The translations under genes were made by a program, and so were the position numbers. The notes below the pieces were generated by a model. It ran no database searches and was not told the origin of the DNA. It worked only from the letters and a program-made list of their open reading frames with translations. Below, piece after piece: positions 8,274-17,240 of a stretch of DNA of 64,000 bases. Numbering within the stretch: the first letter of the stretch is position 1; each line of letters starts with the position of its first letter. Source of the DNA: Pseudolysinimonas_A sp041984585 (GTDB taxonomy: Bacteria > Actinomycetota > Actinomycetes > Actinomycetales > Microbacteriaceae); contig JBHIXX010000011.1 of NCBI GenBank assembly GCA_041984585.1, positions 3,378 through 67,377 of the forward strand, in the 5' to 3' direction.

Positions 8274-9320
8274 ATGGGGGGCACGGTTGTCGGAGTGGAC
8301 ATCGGGGGCGCGTCGATCCGCGCCGTCGAGGTCCAGGGCTACGAGGGCGGCAAGCCGTCGATCGTCCGGTACGGGGAGGTCCCGCTGCCGGACAGCGCGG
8401 TGCGCCGCGGCGAGGTCGTCGAGGTCGGCACGGTCGGCACGGCGATGAAGCGCCTGTGGGCCACCGGGGGATTCAAGACGAAGGACGTCGTGCTCGGCAT
8501 GGGCGGTTCGCGGGTGTTCGCCCGCGACCTGCAGGTGCCGCGCGGTCCGATGACCCAGGTGCGGGAGTCGCTGCCGTTCCTGGTGCAGGACCTGCTGCCG
8601 ATCCCGGTGGCCGACGCGATCCTCGACTTCTACCCGCTCCAGGAGGAGCAGGGCGAGTCGGGGCCGGTGCTCAGCGGCCTGCTGGTCGCCGGGGTCACCG
8701 AGGCGATCACCGCCAACGTGTCGTCGGCGATCGCCGCCGGGCTCAACCCGGTGCACGTCGATCTGATGCCGTTCGCGGTCACCCGCGCCCTCGCCCCGAC
8801 CCGGTCGGCGCGCGGACGCGACGTGCTGCTCGACATCGGCGCGTACACGACGAACCTGGTCGTGGTCGACAACGGCATCCCGCACTTCGTGCGCATGATC
8901 GGGGCCGGCGGCGACGACGTGACCCGGGCGATCGCGGCGAAGCTGCAGTGGGCGCCCGAGCAGGCCGAGGCCGCCAAGCGGGCGATCGGGATGGGCGGGC
9001 CGATGATGCGCGCCGAGGACCGGCCCGTGCTCGAGATCATCTACGAGGTGGTCGGGGAGCAGCTCTCCAACATCCGCAACACGCTGTCGTACTACTCGTC
9101 GAGCAAGCCGAACGAGCCGGTGCAGCGCATCCTGCTCACCGGCGGCGGGTCGCAGCTCGTCGGCCTGCCCAAGGCGCTCTCCGAGGTGACGGGGCTGCCC
9201 GTCAACCCGGCGGACGCGCTCGCGAACGTCTCGGTGGCGAAGCCGAAGCGCGCCGCCGAACGGATGGACCACACCGCGTACACCGCCGCATTCGGCCTGG
9301 CCCTGGGGAGTCACGCATGA
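8274..9320 (+). CDS. pilM: Type IV pilus assembly actin-like ATPase PilM
   Basis: Cytoplasmic actin-fold protein that docks on the N-terminal tail of PilN. 348 residues. The phosphate-1 motif VVGVDIGGASIRAVEV is at the N terminus, a second phosphate loop is VLLDIGAYTTNLVVV, and the adenosine motif LTGGGSQLVGLP is near the C terminus. GAGAAGGAAGGAA is the ribosome-binding site. It is the first gene of the PilM-PilN-PilO set and is coupled to the next by ATGA. Confidence 0.94.
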   Translation: MGGTVVGVDIGGASIRAVEVQGYEGGKPSIVRYGEVPLPDSAVRRGEVVEVGTVGTAMKRLWATGGFKTKDVVLGMGGSRVFARDLQVPRGPMTQVRESLPFLVQDLLPIPVADAILDFYPLQEEQGESGPVLSGLLVAGVTEAITANVSSAIAAGLNPVHVDLMPFAVTRALAPTRSARGRDVLLDIGAYTTNLVVVDNGIPHFVRMIGAGGDDVTRAIAAKLQWAPEQAEAAKRAIGMGGPMMRAEDRPVLEIIYEVVGEQLSNIRNTLSYYSSSKPNEPVQRILLTGGGSQLVGLPKALSEVTGLPVNPADALANVSVAKPKRAAERMDHTAYTAAFGLALGSHA

Positions 9321-10075
9321 GCACCGTCGCACCGGCCCGCGAGGCCGTCGTCGTGGCCGCCGAGCCGCGCGTCCAGCTGCTGCCCAAGAGCGTCAAGCTG
9401 CGCGAGAAGGCGCGCAACGCGCGACACCTGATGATCCTGCTCGTGGTCCTGGCCCTCGCGGTCTCCGCCGCGGGCATGACCCTGGCATTCCTGCGCGCGT
9501 CGCAGGCGCAGGTGGCGCTCGATGCGGCGACCGCGCGCACCGACCAGCTGATCGCCGAGCAGGCGCAGTACGCCGAGGCCACACAGATGGCCCAGCTGGT
9601 GGCCGACACCGAGGCGGCGCAGATCACGGTCACCTCGACCGAGATCGACTGGCTGCCGCTCATGATCGAGGTCGGTTCGTACCTGCCGAACGGGGCGTCG
9701 ATCACCGGGCTCGCGCTGCAGGCGCCGGCCCCGTGGGAGACCCCGCTCACGCCGAACGGTCCGCTGCGGGCCGAGCACGTGGCGACGGTGGCGCTCGACA
9801 TCACCGCCCCGAGCTACGCGCACGCGGCCCGATTCGTCGAGGCGATCCGCGGCATGTACGGGCTCGCCGATGTGGCGGTCACCGGCACCACGGAGGACAG
9901 CGGCGACTACATCACGTCGGTGCAGCTCACGCTGAACGTCGACGCGATCAAGGCGCGATTCGGGCCGAACGCGGCGACGACGGATGCCGGCGTCGACGAG
10001 GCCGACGCCGAGGCTCCGGCCGAGGCCGACGCCGCGACCGAGGACGCCGCGACGACCGAGGAGACGGACCAGTGA
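9317..10075 (+). CDS. pilN: PilN-like inner-membrane pilus assembly protein
   Basis: Bitopic protein of 252 residues. The N-terminal cytoplasmic tail includes VQLLPKSVKLREKARN, a variant of the INLLP motif that binds PilM. One transmembrane helix follows (about residues 37-59), then a coiled coil and a ferredoxin-like periplasmic-side domain. The C terminus is a very acidic Asp/Glu/Ala tail that is not part of the family core. Assignment rests on the motif and the order M-N-O. The stop overlaps the GTG of the next gene. Confidence 0.85.
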   Translation: MSTVAPAREAVVVAAEPRVQLLPKSVKLREKARNARHLMILLVVLALAVSAAGMTLAFLRASQAQVALDAATARTDQLIAEQAQYAEATQMAQLVADTEAAQITVTSTEIDWLPLMIEVGSYLPNGASITGLALQAPAPWETPLTPNGPLRAEHVATVALDITAPSYAHAARFVEAIRGMYGLADVAVTGTTEDSGDYITSVQLTLNVDAIKARFGPNAATTDAGVDEADAEAPAEADAATEDAATTEETDQ

Positions 10076-10869
10076 ACGCCACCCGCATCGGCGCCCTCGT
10101 GACGGCGCTCGTCATCGCCGCCGTGCTCGGCCTCACCTGGGTGCTCGGCGCCTCGCCGCTGCTCGCCCAGGCGGCGACCGCCGACGACGACCGCGCGGCC
10201 GTCGAGGCGGTCAACGCCGCGCAGGAGGCGCGCCTCGCCGAGATGCGCGCGCAGTTCGAGCGCCTCGACGAGCTGGAGGCCGAGCTCGCCGCGCTGCGCG
10301 TCAGCATGCCCGGCGTCGTCGACCCGGAGTTCGTCTACGCGCTGCTCGCCGGCTACTCGTCGGGGACCGGCGCCAAGGTCGAGGCGATCACGGTCGGCGA
10401 GGCGCAGCCCTACGGCCAGGCGACCGCCGAGGCGGCGGATCCGACGACCGGGGAGGCCCCCGTCGGCGCCCTTCCGGGCGTGTTCACCGTGCCGGTGACG
10501 ATCATGTTCGCCGAGGGCGCCTCGTCGTCGTCGGTGCTGCGCTACTCGTGGGCCCTGCAGCGCGGGCCGCGTCTCTTCCTCGTGACGTCCGTCGCCGGCG
10601 GCGAGGGGACGCAGGGCGAGGCGGCGGATGCCCAGGACGGCGCGCTCTACACGATCTCGGCCTACATGTTCGTGGTCTACGACCCGGATGCCGACCCGGA
10701 CGAGGCGGCGAACACGCTCGTCGACCTCGGCTACGAGGCGCCCGAGCTCGTGCCGTGGACGCCCGGCGGCGTCGTCGCCGAGCCGGAGGAGGAGACGCCC
10801 GCTCCGGAGGCCACCGAGACTCCCGCTCCCGAGGGGGAGGCGACTCCGTCGCCGACTCCCACGCCGTAG
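10072..10869 (+). CDS. pilO: PilO-like inner-membrane pilus assembly protein
   Basis: 265 residues beginning at GTG 10072. One N-terminal transmembrane helix (LVTALVIAAVLGLTWVLG), an Ala/Glu-rich coiled coil, then a compact alpha/beta domain, and a Pro/Glu/Thr tail ending in PSPTPTP. Size, topology and position after PilN match PilO, the heterodimer partner that aligns the pilus machine; sequence identity alone would be weak. It is the last pilus gene in the window. No secretin or PilQ follows, as expected in a monoderm. Confidence 0.82.
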   Translation: MNATRIGALVTALVIAAVLGLTWVLGASPLLAQAATADDDRAAVEAVNAAQEARLAEMRAQFERLDELEAELAALRVSMPGVVDPEFVYALLAGYSSGTGAKVEAITVGEAQPYGQATAEAADPTTGEAPVGALPGVFTVPVTIMFAEGASSSSVLRYSWALQRGPRLFLVTSVAGGEGTQGEAADAQDGALYTISAYMFVVYDPDADPDEAANTLVDLGYEAPELVPWTPGGVVAEPEEETPAPEATETPAPEGEATPSPTPTP

Positions 10870-10889
10870 CGGGGGAACCCCGACGCGTG

Positions 10890-10895
10890 TATCAT
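10890..10895 (+). promoter_or_regulatory. Putative -10 box for the rpsL (str) operon
   Basis: TATCAT lies 21 bases after the pilO stop and about 180 bases before rpsL. No convincing -35 is visible. It would place the transcript start at about 10902, inside or just before the leader hairpin at 10899-10930. Confidence 0.5.
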
Positions 10896-10898
10896 CGA

Positions 10899-10930
10899 CC
10901 GGGTGTGTGCCCTTTCGGGTACGCACCCGG
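10899..10930 (+). other. rpsL leader hairpin with TTTC loop
   Basis: A 14-bp stem (left arm 10899-10912, right arm 10917-10930, two G-U pairs) closed by C-G around the loop TTTC. It lies at the very 5' end of the predicted rpsL transcript, or could end the pil transcript. A second 7-bp hairpin (ATCGGGA / TCCCGAT) follows at 10998-11017, so the leader of roughly 175 bases is highly structured. Similar loops occur in other translation-operon leaders here. Confidence 0.65.
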
Positions 10931-11076
10931 TCCATGCCCGGCGTGAGTCGGGATGGGCCCCACGGCATATCCCTCCGCATTTCCCGCATCCGTTCGGATC
11001 GGGAGTGGGATCCCGATGGTCAGGAATCCATCCATCAACCGCTGTCACCGTGCAGCAATGACAGGAGCAATCCGCA

Positions 11077-11451
11077 GTGCCCACCATTCAGCAGCTGGTC
11101 CGCAAGGGCCGCAGCGCGAAGGTCGCGAAGACCAAGGCGCCGGCCCTGAAGGCCAACCCGCAGCAGCGCGGCGTCTGCACGCGCGTCTACACCACCACCC
11201 CGAAGAAGCCCAACTCGGCCCTGCGCAAGGTCGCCCGCGTGAAGCTCTCCAACGGCACCGAGGTCACCGCCTACATTCCGGGCGAGGGCCACAACCTGCA
11301 GGAGCACTCGATGGTGCTCGTGCGCGGCGGCCGTGTGAAGGACCTCCCCGGCGTGCGCTACAAGATCGTGCGCGGTGCGCTCGACACCCAGGCCGTGAAG
11401 AACCGCAAGCAGGCCCGCAGCCGCTACGGCGCGAAGGCGGAGAAGAAGTAA
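11077..11451 (+). CDS. rpsL: 30S ribosomal protein S12
   Basis: Decoding-centre protein of the small subunit. 124 residues from GTG 11077, with an ACAGGAGC ribosome-binding site. PTIQQLVRKGR, the TPKKPNSALRKVARVKL segment and the GGRVKDLPGVRYK loop are intact. Lys43 in TPKKPNS, the usual streptomycin-resistance position, is unmutated. First gene of the str operon; its TAA shares one base with the rpsG start. Confidence 0.99.
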   Translation: MPTIQQLVRKGRSAKVAKTKAPALKANPQQRGVCTRVYTTTPKKPNSALRKVARVKLSNGTEVTAYIPGEGHNLQEHSMVLVRGGRVKDLPGVRYKIVRGALDTQAVKNRKQARSRYGAKAEKK

Positions 11452-11921
11452 TGCCTCGTAAGGGACCCGCTCCGAAGCGCCCCGTCGTCGCCGATCCGGT
11501 GTACGGCGCGCAGGTCGTGAGCCAGCTCGTCAACAAGGTTCTGCTCGACGGCAAGAAGGACCTCGCCCAGCGCATCGTCTACGGCGCGCTCGACGGCGTC
11601 GCCACCAAGTCCGGCCAGGACGCGGTGCAGGTGCTCAAGAAGGCCCTCGACAACGTGCGCCCGACCCTCGAGGTCAAGTCGCGCCGCGTCGGCGGCTCCA
11701 CCTACCAGGTGCCCGTCGAGGTCAAGCCGCACCGCGCGAACACGCTCGCGCTGCGCTGGCTGACCAGCTACGCCAAGGCCCGTCGCGAGAAGACGATGAC
11801 CGAGCGTCTCACCAACGAGATCCTCGACGCGTCGAACGGTCTCGGCGCCGCGGTCAAGCGCCGCGAGGACACTCACAAGATGGCCGACGCCAACAAGGCG
11901 TTCGCCCACTACCGCTGGTAA
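11451..11921 (+). CDS. rpsG: 30S ribosomal protein S7
   Basis: Primary 16S 3'-domain binding protein and head organiser. 156 residues, the standard length. MPRKGPAPKR start, RVGGSTYQVPVEV and the C-terminal HYRW are recognisable. Start overlaps the rpsL stop (TAATG). Downstream, a 12-bp hairpin separates it from fusA. Confidence 0.99.
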   Translation: MPRKGPAPKRPVVADPVYGAQVVSQLVNKVLLDGKKDLAQRIVYGALDGVATKSGQDAVQVLKKALDNVRPTLEVKSRRVGGSTYQVPVEVKPHRANTLALRWLTSYAKARREKTMTERLTNEILDASNGLGAAVKRREDTHKMADANKAFAHYRW

Positions 11922-11932
11922 TCGGCTTCCGT

Positions 11933-11960
11933 TGATCGGGGGCCGGAAGGCCCCCGATCA
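11933..11960 (+). terminator. Perfect 12-bp hairpin between rpsG and fusA
   Basis: TGATCGGGGGCC and GGCCCCCGATCA pair without mismatch around loop GGAA. There is no U-tract, and fusA starts 35 bases later, so it may act as a partial attenuator or RNA-processing signal rather than a full terminator. Confidence 0.6.
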
Positions 11961-11995
11961 GCCCTGCTCCCCCTTCGAGACGAAAAGGACACCCC

Positions 11996-14110
11996 GTGGC
12001 ACAGGACGTGCTCACCGACCTCACCAAGGTCCGCAACTTCGGCATCATGGCGCACATCGACGCCGGCAAGACGACGACGACCGAGCGGATCCTCTTCTAC
12101 ACGGGCGTCAACCACAAGATCGGCGAGGTGCACGACGGCGCCGCGACGATGGACTGGATGGCGCAGGAGCAGGAGCGCGGCATCACGATCACGTCCGCCG
12201 CGACGACGTGCTTCTGGGAGGGCTACCAGCTCAACATCATCGACACCCCCGGCCACGTCGACTTCACCGTCGAGGTGGAGCGCAACCTCCGCGTCCTCGA
12301 CGGCGCGGTCGCCGTGTTCGACGGCAAGGAGGGTGTCGAGCCGCAGTCCGAGACGGTGTGGCGTCAGGCCGACAAGTACGACGTGCCGCGCATCTGCTTC
12401 GTCAACAAGATGGACAAGCTCGGCGCGGACTTCTACTTCACCGTCGACACGATCATCAAGCGCCTCGGCGCCAAGCCGCTCGTGATGCAGCTTCCGATCG
12501 GCGCCGAGTCGTCGTTCGAGGGCGTCGTCGACCTGGTCTACATGCGCGCGCTCACCTGGCGCGGCGACTCCAAGGGTGACGTCAAGATGGGCGCCGAGTA
12601 CGCCATCGAGGAGATCCCGGCCGACCTCAAGGAGAAGGCCGAGGAGTACCGCACGGCGCTGCTCGAGACCGTCGCCGAGTCGGACGAGGCGCTGCTCGAG
12701 AAGTACTTCGGCGGCGAGGAGATCTCGCCCGAGGAGATCAAGGCCGCCATCCGCAAGATGACGATCGCCAGCGAGATCTACCCGGTGTTCTGCGGCTCGG
12801 CGTTCAAGAACCGCGGCGTGCAGCCGATGCTCGACGCGGTCGTGGACTACCTGCCCAGCCCGCTCGACATGCCGGCCATCGAGGGCCACGACGTGGTCGA
12901 CGAGGAGAAGGTCATCGAGCGTCACGCCGACGCCTCGGAGCCGTTCTCGGCGCTCGCGTTCAAGATCGCGGTGCACCCGTTCTTCGGGCGCCTCACCTAC
13001 ATCCGCGTGTACTCGGGGCAGCTCGAGTCGGGCGGCGCGGTGATCAACTCGACCAAGGGCAAGAAGGAGCGCATTGGGAAGATCTTCCAGATGCACGCCA
13101 ACAAGGAGAACCCGGTCGACAACGTCACCGCGGGCCACATCTACGCGGTCATCGGTCTGAAGTTCACCACCACCGGCGACACCCTGAGCGACTCGAGCGA
13201 CCAGGTGATCCTCGAGTCGATGACCTTCCCCGAGCCCGTCATCGAGGTGGCCATCGAGCCGAAGACGAAGGGCGACCAGGAGAAGCTGGGCACCGCCATC
13301 CAGAAGCTCGCCGAAGAGGACCCGACGTTCCGCACCGAGCAGAACGCCGAGACCGGCCAGACGATCATCAAGGGGATGGGCGAGCTGCACCTCGACATCC
13401 TGGTCGACCGGATGAAGCGCGAGTTCAACGTCGAGGCGAACGTGGGCAAGCCCCAGGTCGCCTACCGCGAGACGATCCGCAAGACCGTCGAGAAGTACGA
13501 CTACACCCACAAGAAGCAGACCGGTGGGTCGGGTCAGTTCGCGAAGGTCCAGATCACCCTCGAGCCCCTCGAGGTGACGCCGGAGACCTCGTACGAGTTC
13601 GTGAACGCCGTCACGGGTGGTCGCGTGCCGCGGGAGTACATCCCCTCGGTCGACGCGGGCATCCAGGACGCGATGCAGGTCGGCGTGCTGGCCGGCTTCC
13701 CGACGGTGGGCGTCAAGGCGACGCTCGTCGACGGGCAGTCGCACGACGTCGACTCGTCGGAGATGGCGTTCAAGATCGCCGGCTCGATGGCCTACAAGGA
13801 GGCCGCGCGCAAGGCGAGCCCCGTTCTGCTCGAGCCGCTGATGGCGGTCGAGGTGCGCACGCCCGAGGAGTACATGGGCGACGTCATCGGCGACCTCAAC
13901 TCCCGGCGCGGTCAGATCCAGTCGATGGAGGACGCGACCGGTGTCAAGGTCGTGCGCGCCCTCGTCCCGCTGTCGGAGATGTTCGGGTACGTCGGTGACC
14001 TGCGCTCGAAGACCTCGGGTCGCGCCGTCTACTCGATGACGTTCGACAGCTACGCGGAGGTCCCGAAGGCCGTGGCCGACGAGATCGTCCAGAAGAGCAA
14101 GGGCGAGTAA
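11996..14110 (+). CDS. fusA: Elongation factor G
   Basis: Translocation GTPase, 704 residues from GTG 11996. G1 AHIDAGKTT, the switch region RGITITSAATT, G3 DTPGHVDF and G4 NKMDKLG are present, followed by domains II-V. In domain IV the conserved HKKQTGGSGQFA is present. Third gene of the str operon. Confidence 0.99.
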   Translation: MAQDVLTDLTKVRNFGIMAHIDAGKTTTTERILFYTGVNHKIGEVHDGAATMDWMAQEQERGITITSAATTCFWEGYQLNIIDTPGHVDFTVEVERNLRVLDGAVAVFDGKEGVEPQSETVWRQADKYDVPRICFVNKMDKLGADFYFTVDTIIKRLGAKPLVMQLPIGAESSFEGVVDLVYMRALTWRGDSKGDVKMGAEYAIEEIPADLKEKAEEYRTALLETVAESDEALLEKYFGGEEISPEEIKAAIRKMTIASEIYPVFCGSAFKNRGVQPMLDAVVDYLPSPLDMPAIEGHDVVDEEKVIERHADASEPFSALAFKIAVHPFFGRLTYIRVYSGQLESGGAVINSTKGKKERIGKIFQMHANKENPVDNVTAGHIYAVIGLKFTTTGDTLSDSSDQVILESMTFPEPVIEVAIEPKTKGDQEKLGTAIQKLAEEDPTFRTEQNAETGQTIIKGMGELHLDILVDRMKREFNVEANVGKPQVAYRETIRKTVEKYDYTHKKQTGGSGQFAKVQITLEPLEVTPETSYEFVNAVTGGRVPREYIPSVDAGIQDAMQVGVLAGFPTVGVKATLVDGQSHDVDSSEMAFKIAGSMAYKEAARKASPVLLEPLMAVEVRTPEEYMGDVIGDLNSRRGQIQSMEDATGVKVVRALVPLSEMFGYVGDLRSKTSGRAVYSMTFDSYAEVPKAVADEIVQKSKGE

Positions 14111-14154
14111 GCCCGCACCTGATTCCGACCGCCGACGGCGGCCGGAGCAACCCG

Positions 14155-14160
14155 TAAGAT
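14155..14160 (+). promoter_or_regulatory. Possible tuf-specific -10 box
   Basis: TAAGAT in the fusA-tuf gap, about 35 bases before the EF-Tu start. The -35 region is poor and overlaps a GC hairpin (CCGCC / GGCGG). An extra tuf promoter at this place is known in other bacteria, but here it is only suggested. Confidence 0.35.
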
Positions 14161-14195
14161 ATCCACCGCATTTCAACCCGTCCTAGGAGGACACA

Positions 14196-15389
14196 GTGGC
14201 CAAGGCCAAGTTCGAGCGGACCAAGCCGCACGTCAACATCGGAACGATCGGGCACGTCGACCACGGCAAGACGACGCTGACCGCCGCGATCTCGAAGGTG
14301 CTCGCCGAGAAGTACCCGTCGGACGTCAACGTCCTGCGCGACTTCGCCTCGATCGACTCCGCTCCCGAGGAGCGCCAGCGCGGCATCACGATCAACATCT
14401 CGCACGTCGAGTACGAGACGCCGAAGCGCCACTACGCGCACGTCGACGCCCCCGGTCACGCCGACTACATCAAGAACATGATCACCGGTGCCGCCCAGAT
14501 GGACGGCGCGATCCTGGTGGTCGCCGCGACCGACGGCCCGATGGCCCAGACCCGCGAGCACGTGCTGCTCGCCAAGCAGGTCGGCGTGCCGTACCTGTTG
14601 GTCGCGCTCAACAAGTCGGACATGGTCGACGACGAGGAGATCCTGGAGCTCGTCGAGCTCGAGGTCCGCGAGCTGCTCTCCAGCCAGGACTTCGACGGCG
14701 ACAACGCGCCGGTCGTGCGCGTCTCGGGCCTCAAGGCGCTCGAGGGCGACGAGAAGTGGACCCAGTCGATCGTCGACCTCATGGAGGCCGTCGACGAGAA
14801 CATCCCCGACCCGGTGCGTGACAAGGACAAGCCGTTCCTCATGCCCATCGAGGACGTCTTCACCATCTCCGGTCGTGGCACCGTCGTGACGGGTCGCGCC
14901 GAGCGCGGCACCCTCGCGATCAACTCCGAGGTCGAGATCGTCGGCATCCGCCCGACGCAGAAGACCACCGTCACCGGCATCGAGATGTTCCACAAGCAGC
15001 TCGACGAGGCCTGGGCGGGCGAGAACTGTGGTCTGCTCCTCCGCGGCACCAAGCGCGAGGACGTCGAGCGCGGTCAGGTCGTCGTGAAGCCGGGTTCGGT
15101 CACGCCGCACACCCAGTTCGAGGGCACCGCGTACATCCTGTCGAAGGACGAGGGCGGCCGTCACAACCCGTTCTACGCGAACTACCGTCCGCAGTTCTAC
15201 TTCCGCACCACCGACGTCACCGGCGTCATCCAGCTGCCCGAGGGCACTGAGATGGTCATGCCCGGCGACACCGCCGACATGACGGTCGAGCTGATCCAGC
15301 CGATCGCCATGGAGGAGGGCCTCGGCTTCGCCATCCGTGAGGGTGGCCGCACCGTGGGCGCCGGCAAGGTGACCAAGATCCTCAAGTAG
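14196..15389 (+). CDS. tuf: Elongation factor Tu
   Basis: Delivers aminoacyl-tRNA to the ribosome. 397 residues from GTG 14196, with a strong TAGGAGG ribosome-binding site. GHVDHGKTT, DAPGHADY, NKSDMVD (NKxD) and the domain III end GKVTKILK are all intact. Last gene of the str operon, followed by a strong terminator. Confidence 0.99.
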   Translation: MAKAKFERTKPHVNIGTIGHVDHGKTTLTAAISKVLAEKYPSDVNVLRDFASIDSAPEERQRGITINISHVEYETPKRHYAHVDAPGHADYIKNMITGAAQMDGAILVVAATDGPMAQTREHVLLAKQVGVPYLLVALNKSDMVDDEEILELVELEVRELLSSQDFDGDNAPVVRVSGLKALEGDEKWTQSIVDLMEAVDENIPDPVRDKDKPFLMPIEDVFTISGRGTVVTGRAERGTLAINSEVEIVGIRPTQKTTVTGIEMFHKQLDEAWAGENCGLLLRGTKREDVERGQVVVKPGSVTPHTQFEGTAYILSKDEGGRHNPFYANYRPQFYFRTTDVTGVIQLPEGTEMVMPGDTADMTVELIQPIAMEEGLGFAIREGGRTVGAGKVTKILK

Positions 15390-15403
15390 TCACGGATCTC
15401 CGT

Positions 15404-15440
15404 ACGGAGGGGTCGGGCCGATTCGGTCCGGCCCCTCCGT
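15404..15440 (+). terminator. Terminator of the str operon
   Basis: A 16-bp stem with two G-U pairs (arms 15404-15419 and 15425-15440) and loop GATTC, 14 bases after the tuf stop. No U-tract, as with most hairpins in this window. Confidence 0.8.
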
Positions 15441-15547
15441 CGTATCCGGGCGCGGCCGTGCCGGCTCAACGGAGCCCGGAGCCCGGGGGCGACTCATCCG
15501 AGACCGGCGTGGGACGGAGGACCCTCCCTCGGCGGCGGAGCGCGGAC

Positions 15548-15553
15548 TACCGT
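15548..15553 (+). promoter_or_regulatory. Leaderless -10 box for the PfkB-family kinase
   Basis: TACCGT fits TANNNT and ends 7 bases before GTG 15561, the spacing of leaderless actinobacterial transcripts. It is the main reason for choosing that start. Confidence 0.5.
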
Positions 15554-15560
15554 GGGCGCC

Positions 15561-16484
15561 GTGGTCCGGATCGTGACGCTCACCGTCAACCCGGCGCTCG
15601 ACGTCACCGTCGGCGTCGGTCGCCTCGTCGCGGATCGCAAGCTGCGCACCGGGGAGCCGGTGATCGCGCCCGGGGGCGGCGGGGTCAACGTGGCGCGCGC
15701 CGCGCGCCGCCTGGGCGCCGACGTGCTCGCCGTGCTCACCTCGGGCGGCGCGACGGGCGAGCGCCATCACGAACTGCTCGGGGCCGAGGGCGTCGACACC
15801 CGGGTGGTCCCGGTCGGTGACGACACCCGAGAGAACGTCTCCATCGACGAGGCCGAGACGGGCGCGCAGTACCGGCTCGTGCTGCCGGGCCCGCGCCTGA
15901 CGGACTCGGAGTGGGGCGCCTGTCTCGACGCGCTCGTCGAGGAGGTCGGGCCGGGCGACGTCGTCGTGGCGAGCGGCAGCCTCGCGCCCGGTGCGCCCGT
16001 CGACCTGTACGCCCGCGTCGCGCGCATCGCCCGCGCGGCGGGGGCGATGGCGGTGGTCGACGCCTCCGGTGAACCGCTCGGCGCGGCGCTGACCGAGGGT
16101 GTCGACCTCGTCAAGCCGAGCCGCCGCGAGCTGGAGGAGCTCACGGGGCTCGACCTGGCGGATGAGCAGGAGCAGGAGCGCGCCGCCGCGCAGCTCGTCG
16201 CCGACGGCCGCGCGGGCGCGGTGGCGCTCAGCCTCGGCGGCGAGGGCGCGCTGCTCGCCACCTCCGCGGGCGTCGTGCGCGGCCGCGCGATCGAGGTCGA
16301 GCGCCGCAGCACGATCGGGGCGGGGGACAGCTTCCTCGCCGCTCTCGTCATCCGTCTCGCCGCGGGCGACGCCCCGGGATCGGCGCTCGACTGGGCGCTG
16401 GCCGCCGGTGCGGCCGCCACACTGCGCCCCGGCACGGAGCTGTGCGACCCGGCCGACGTCGAGAGGCTGCTCCGCCGACCCTGA
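15561..16484 (+). CDS. PfkB-family sugar-phosphate kinase (1-phosphofructokinase-like)
   Basis: Ribokinase-fold kinase of 307 residues. The N terminus (RIVTLTVNPALDVTV) and APGGGGVNVARAA are characteristic of the 1-phosphofructokinase / tagatose-6-phosphate kinase / Pfk-2 subgroup. The C-terminal anion hole and catalytic Asp are in TIGAGDSFLAAL. Substrate cannot be fixed from sequence; fructose-1-phosphate or fructose-6-phosphate are the likeliest. There is no fructose PTS gene next to it. Starts at 15552 and 15573 are possible alternatives. Confidence 0.85.
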   Translation: MVRIVTLTVNPALDVTVGVGRLVADRKLRTGEPVIAPGGGGVNVARAARRLGADVLAVLTSGGATGERHHELLGAEGVDTRVVPVGDDTRENVSIDEAETGAQYRLVLPGPRLTDSEWGACLDALVEEVGPGDVVVASGSLAPGAPVDLYARVARIARAAGAMAVVDASGEPLGAALTEGVDLVKPSRRELEELTGLDLADEQEQERAAAQLVADGRAGAVALSLGGEGALLATSAGVVRGRAIEVERRSTIGAGDSFLAALVIRLAAGDAPGSALDWALAAGAAATLRPGTELCDPADVERLLRRP

Positions 16485-16553
16485 CGAACTCGACGGGCGT
16501 GGCCGTGACCCGGGAGAATGGCGGGGCGACGGACGCGACCCCGGGAGGAACAC

Positions 16554-17054
16554 ATGGCGGCGATGCGCGCGGCGGCCATCGGCCGCGGACTCGGCACGAC
16601 GGGTCTCGCCCTGCTGCTCACCGTCCCGCTGGGCTACCTCACCGCGGTCGCCCTGACCCTGTTCCTCAACGGCGGCGACTTCTGGTCGGCCGCGCTGAGC
16701 GAGGGGCCCTACGTGCTCGCCGTCGGCGCGAGCGCCGGGTTCGCCCTGTTCGCGGTCTTCCTGCTCGTGTCGAACCTCGCACGTCCGTGGCGCAGCAACG
16801 GCGCCTCGTTCTGGATCAACGTCGCGGTGCTGATCATCGCCATCCTGGTCGGCGGGATCGGCAGTGCCGCGGTGCTGCTGATCGTCGCGACGACGGGGTC
16901 GGCGGCGGCGTTCTTCGGCGTGTTCACCGCCGTGCTGGGCGGCGCCTGTCTCTTCGTCGGCGGCGTTCTGGCGCTGGTCGTCACCCACTTCGCGGTGTTC
17001 CGCCGCCGTCCGCCGATCATCGAGGTCGTCGCGGAGGCGACGAACGAGATCTGA
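16554..17054 (+). CDS. Small four-helix membrane protein, function unknown
   Basis: 166 residues with four hydrophobic segments (about residues 12-32, 48-70, 84-107, 116-140) and a short C-terminal tail. No motif or family is recognised. The start ATG 16554 follows GGGAGGAA by 4 bases, and a -10-like GAGAAT lies at 16514-16519. It is monocistronic: two terminators follow before the S10 operon. Confidence 0.7.
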   Translation: MAAMRAAAIGRGLGTTGLALLLTVPLGYLTAVALTLFLNGGDFWSAALSEGPYVLAVGASAGFALFAVFLLVSNLARPWRSNGASFWINVAVLIIAILVGGIGSAAVLLIVATTGSAAAFFGVFTAVLGGACLFVGGVLALVVTHFAVFRRRPPIIEVVAEATNEI

Positions 17055-17133
17055 GGGTCAGGACCCCGACCTCACGCCGAGGGCGACGACCCTTTTCCGC
17101 CCGATGCCCTGGCGGGCGAACTCGAGCCGACGA

Positions 17134-17156
17134 CCGAGCCCCGGGACGGGGCTCGG
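17134..17156 (+). terminator. First terminator before the S10 operon
   Basis: Perfect 10-bp stem (CCGAGCCCCG / CGGGGCTCGG) with a three-base loop GGA. It is followed only 2 bases later by a second, longer hairpin. Confidence 0.75.
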
Positions 17157-17158
17157 GG

Positions 17159-17205
17159 CGTGTCGCCGGGACGGTCAGAAATGACCGTCCCTCTCGGGCG
17201 ACACG
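17159..17205 (+). terminator. Second terminator before the S10 operon, GNRA-capped
   Basis: Outer 9-bp stem (CGTGTCGCC / GGCGACACG) and inner 9-bp stem (GGACGGTCA / TGACCGTCC) capped by GAAA, with a small internal bulge. The tandem arrangement insulates rpsJ from upstream transcription. Confidence 0.75.
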
Positions 17206-17211
17206 CCCGGG

Positions 17212-17240
17212 TTGCACGCAATGCGAGCGTGTGGCAAGCT
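17212..17240 (+). promoter_or_regulatory. Putative S10 operon promoter
   Basis: TTGCAC (17212-17217), exactly 17 bases, then CAAGCT (17235-17240). The -10 is weak, but the place directly after the double terminator is right. It would give a leader of about 240 bases. Confidence 0.4.
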
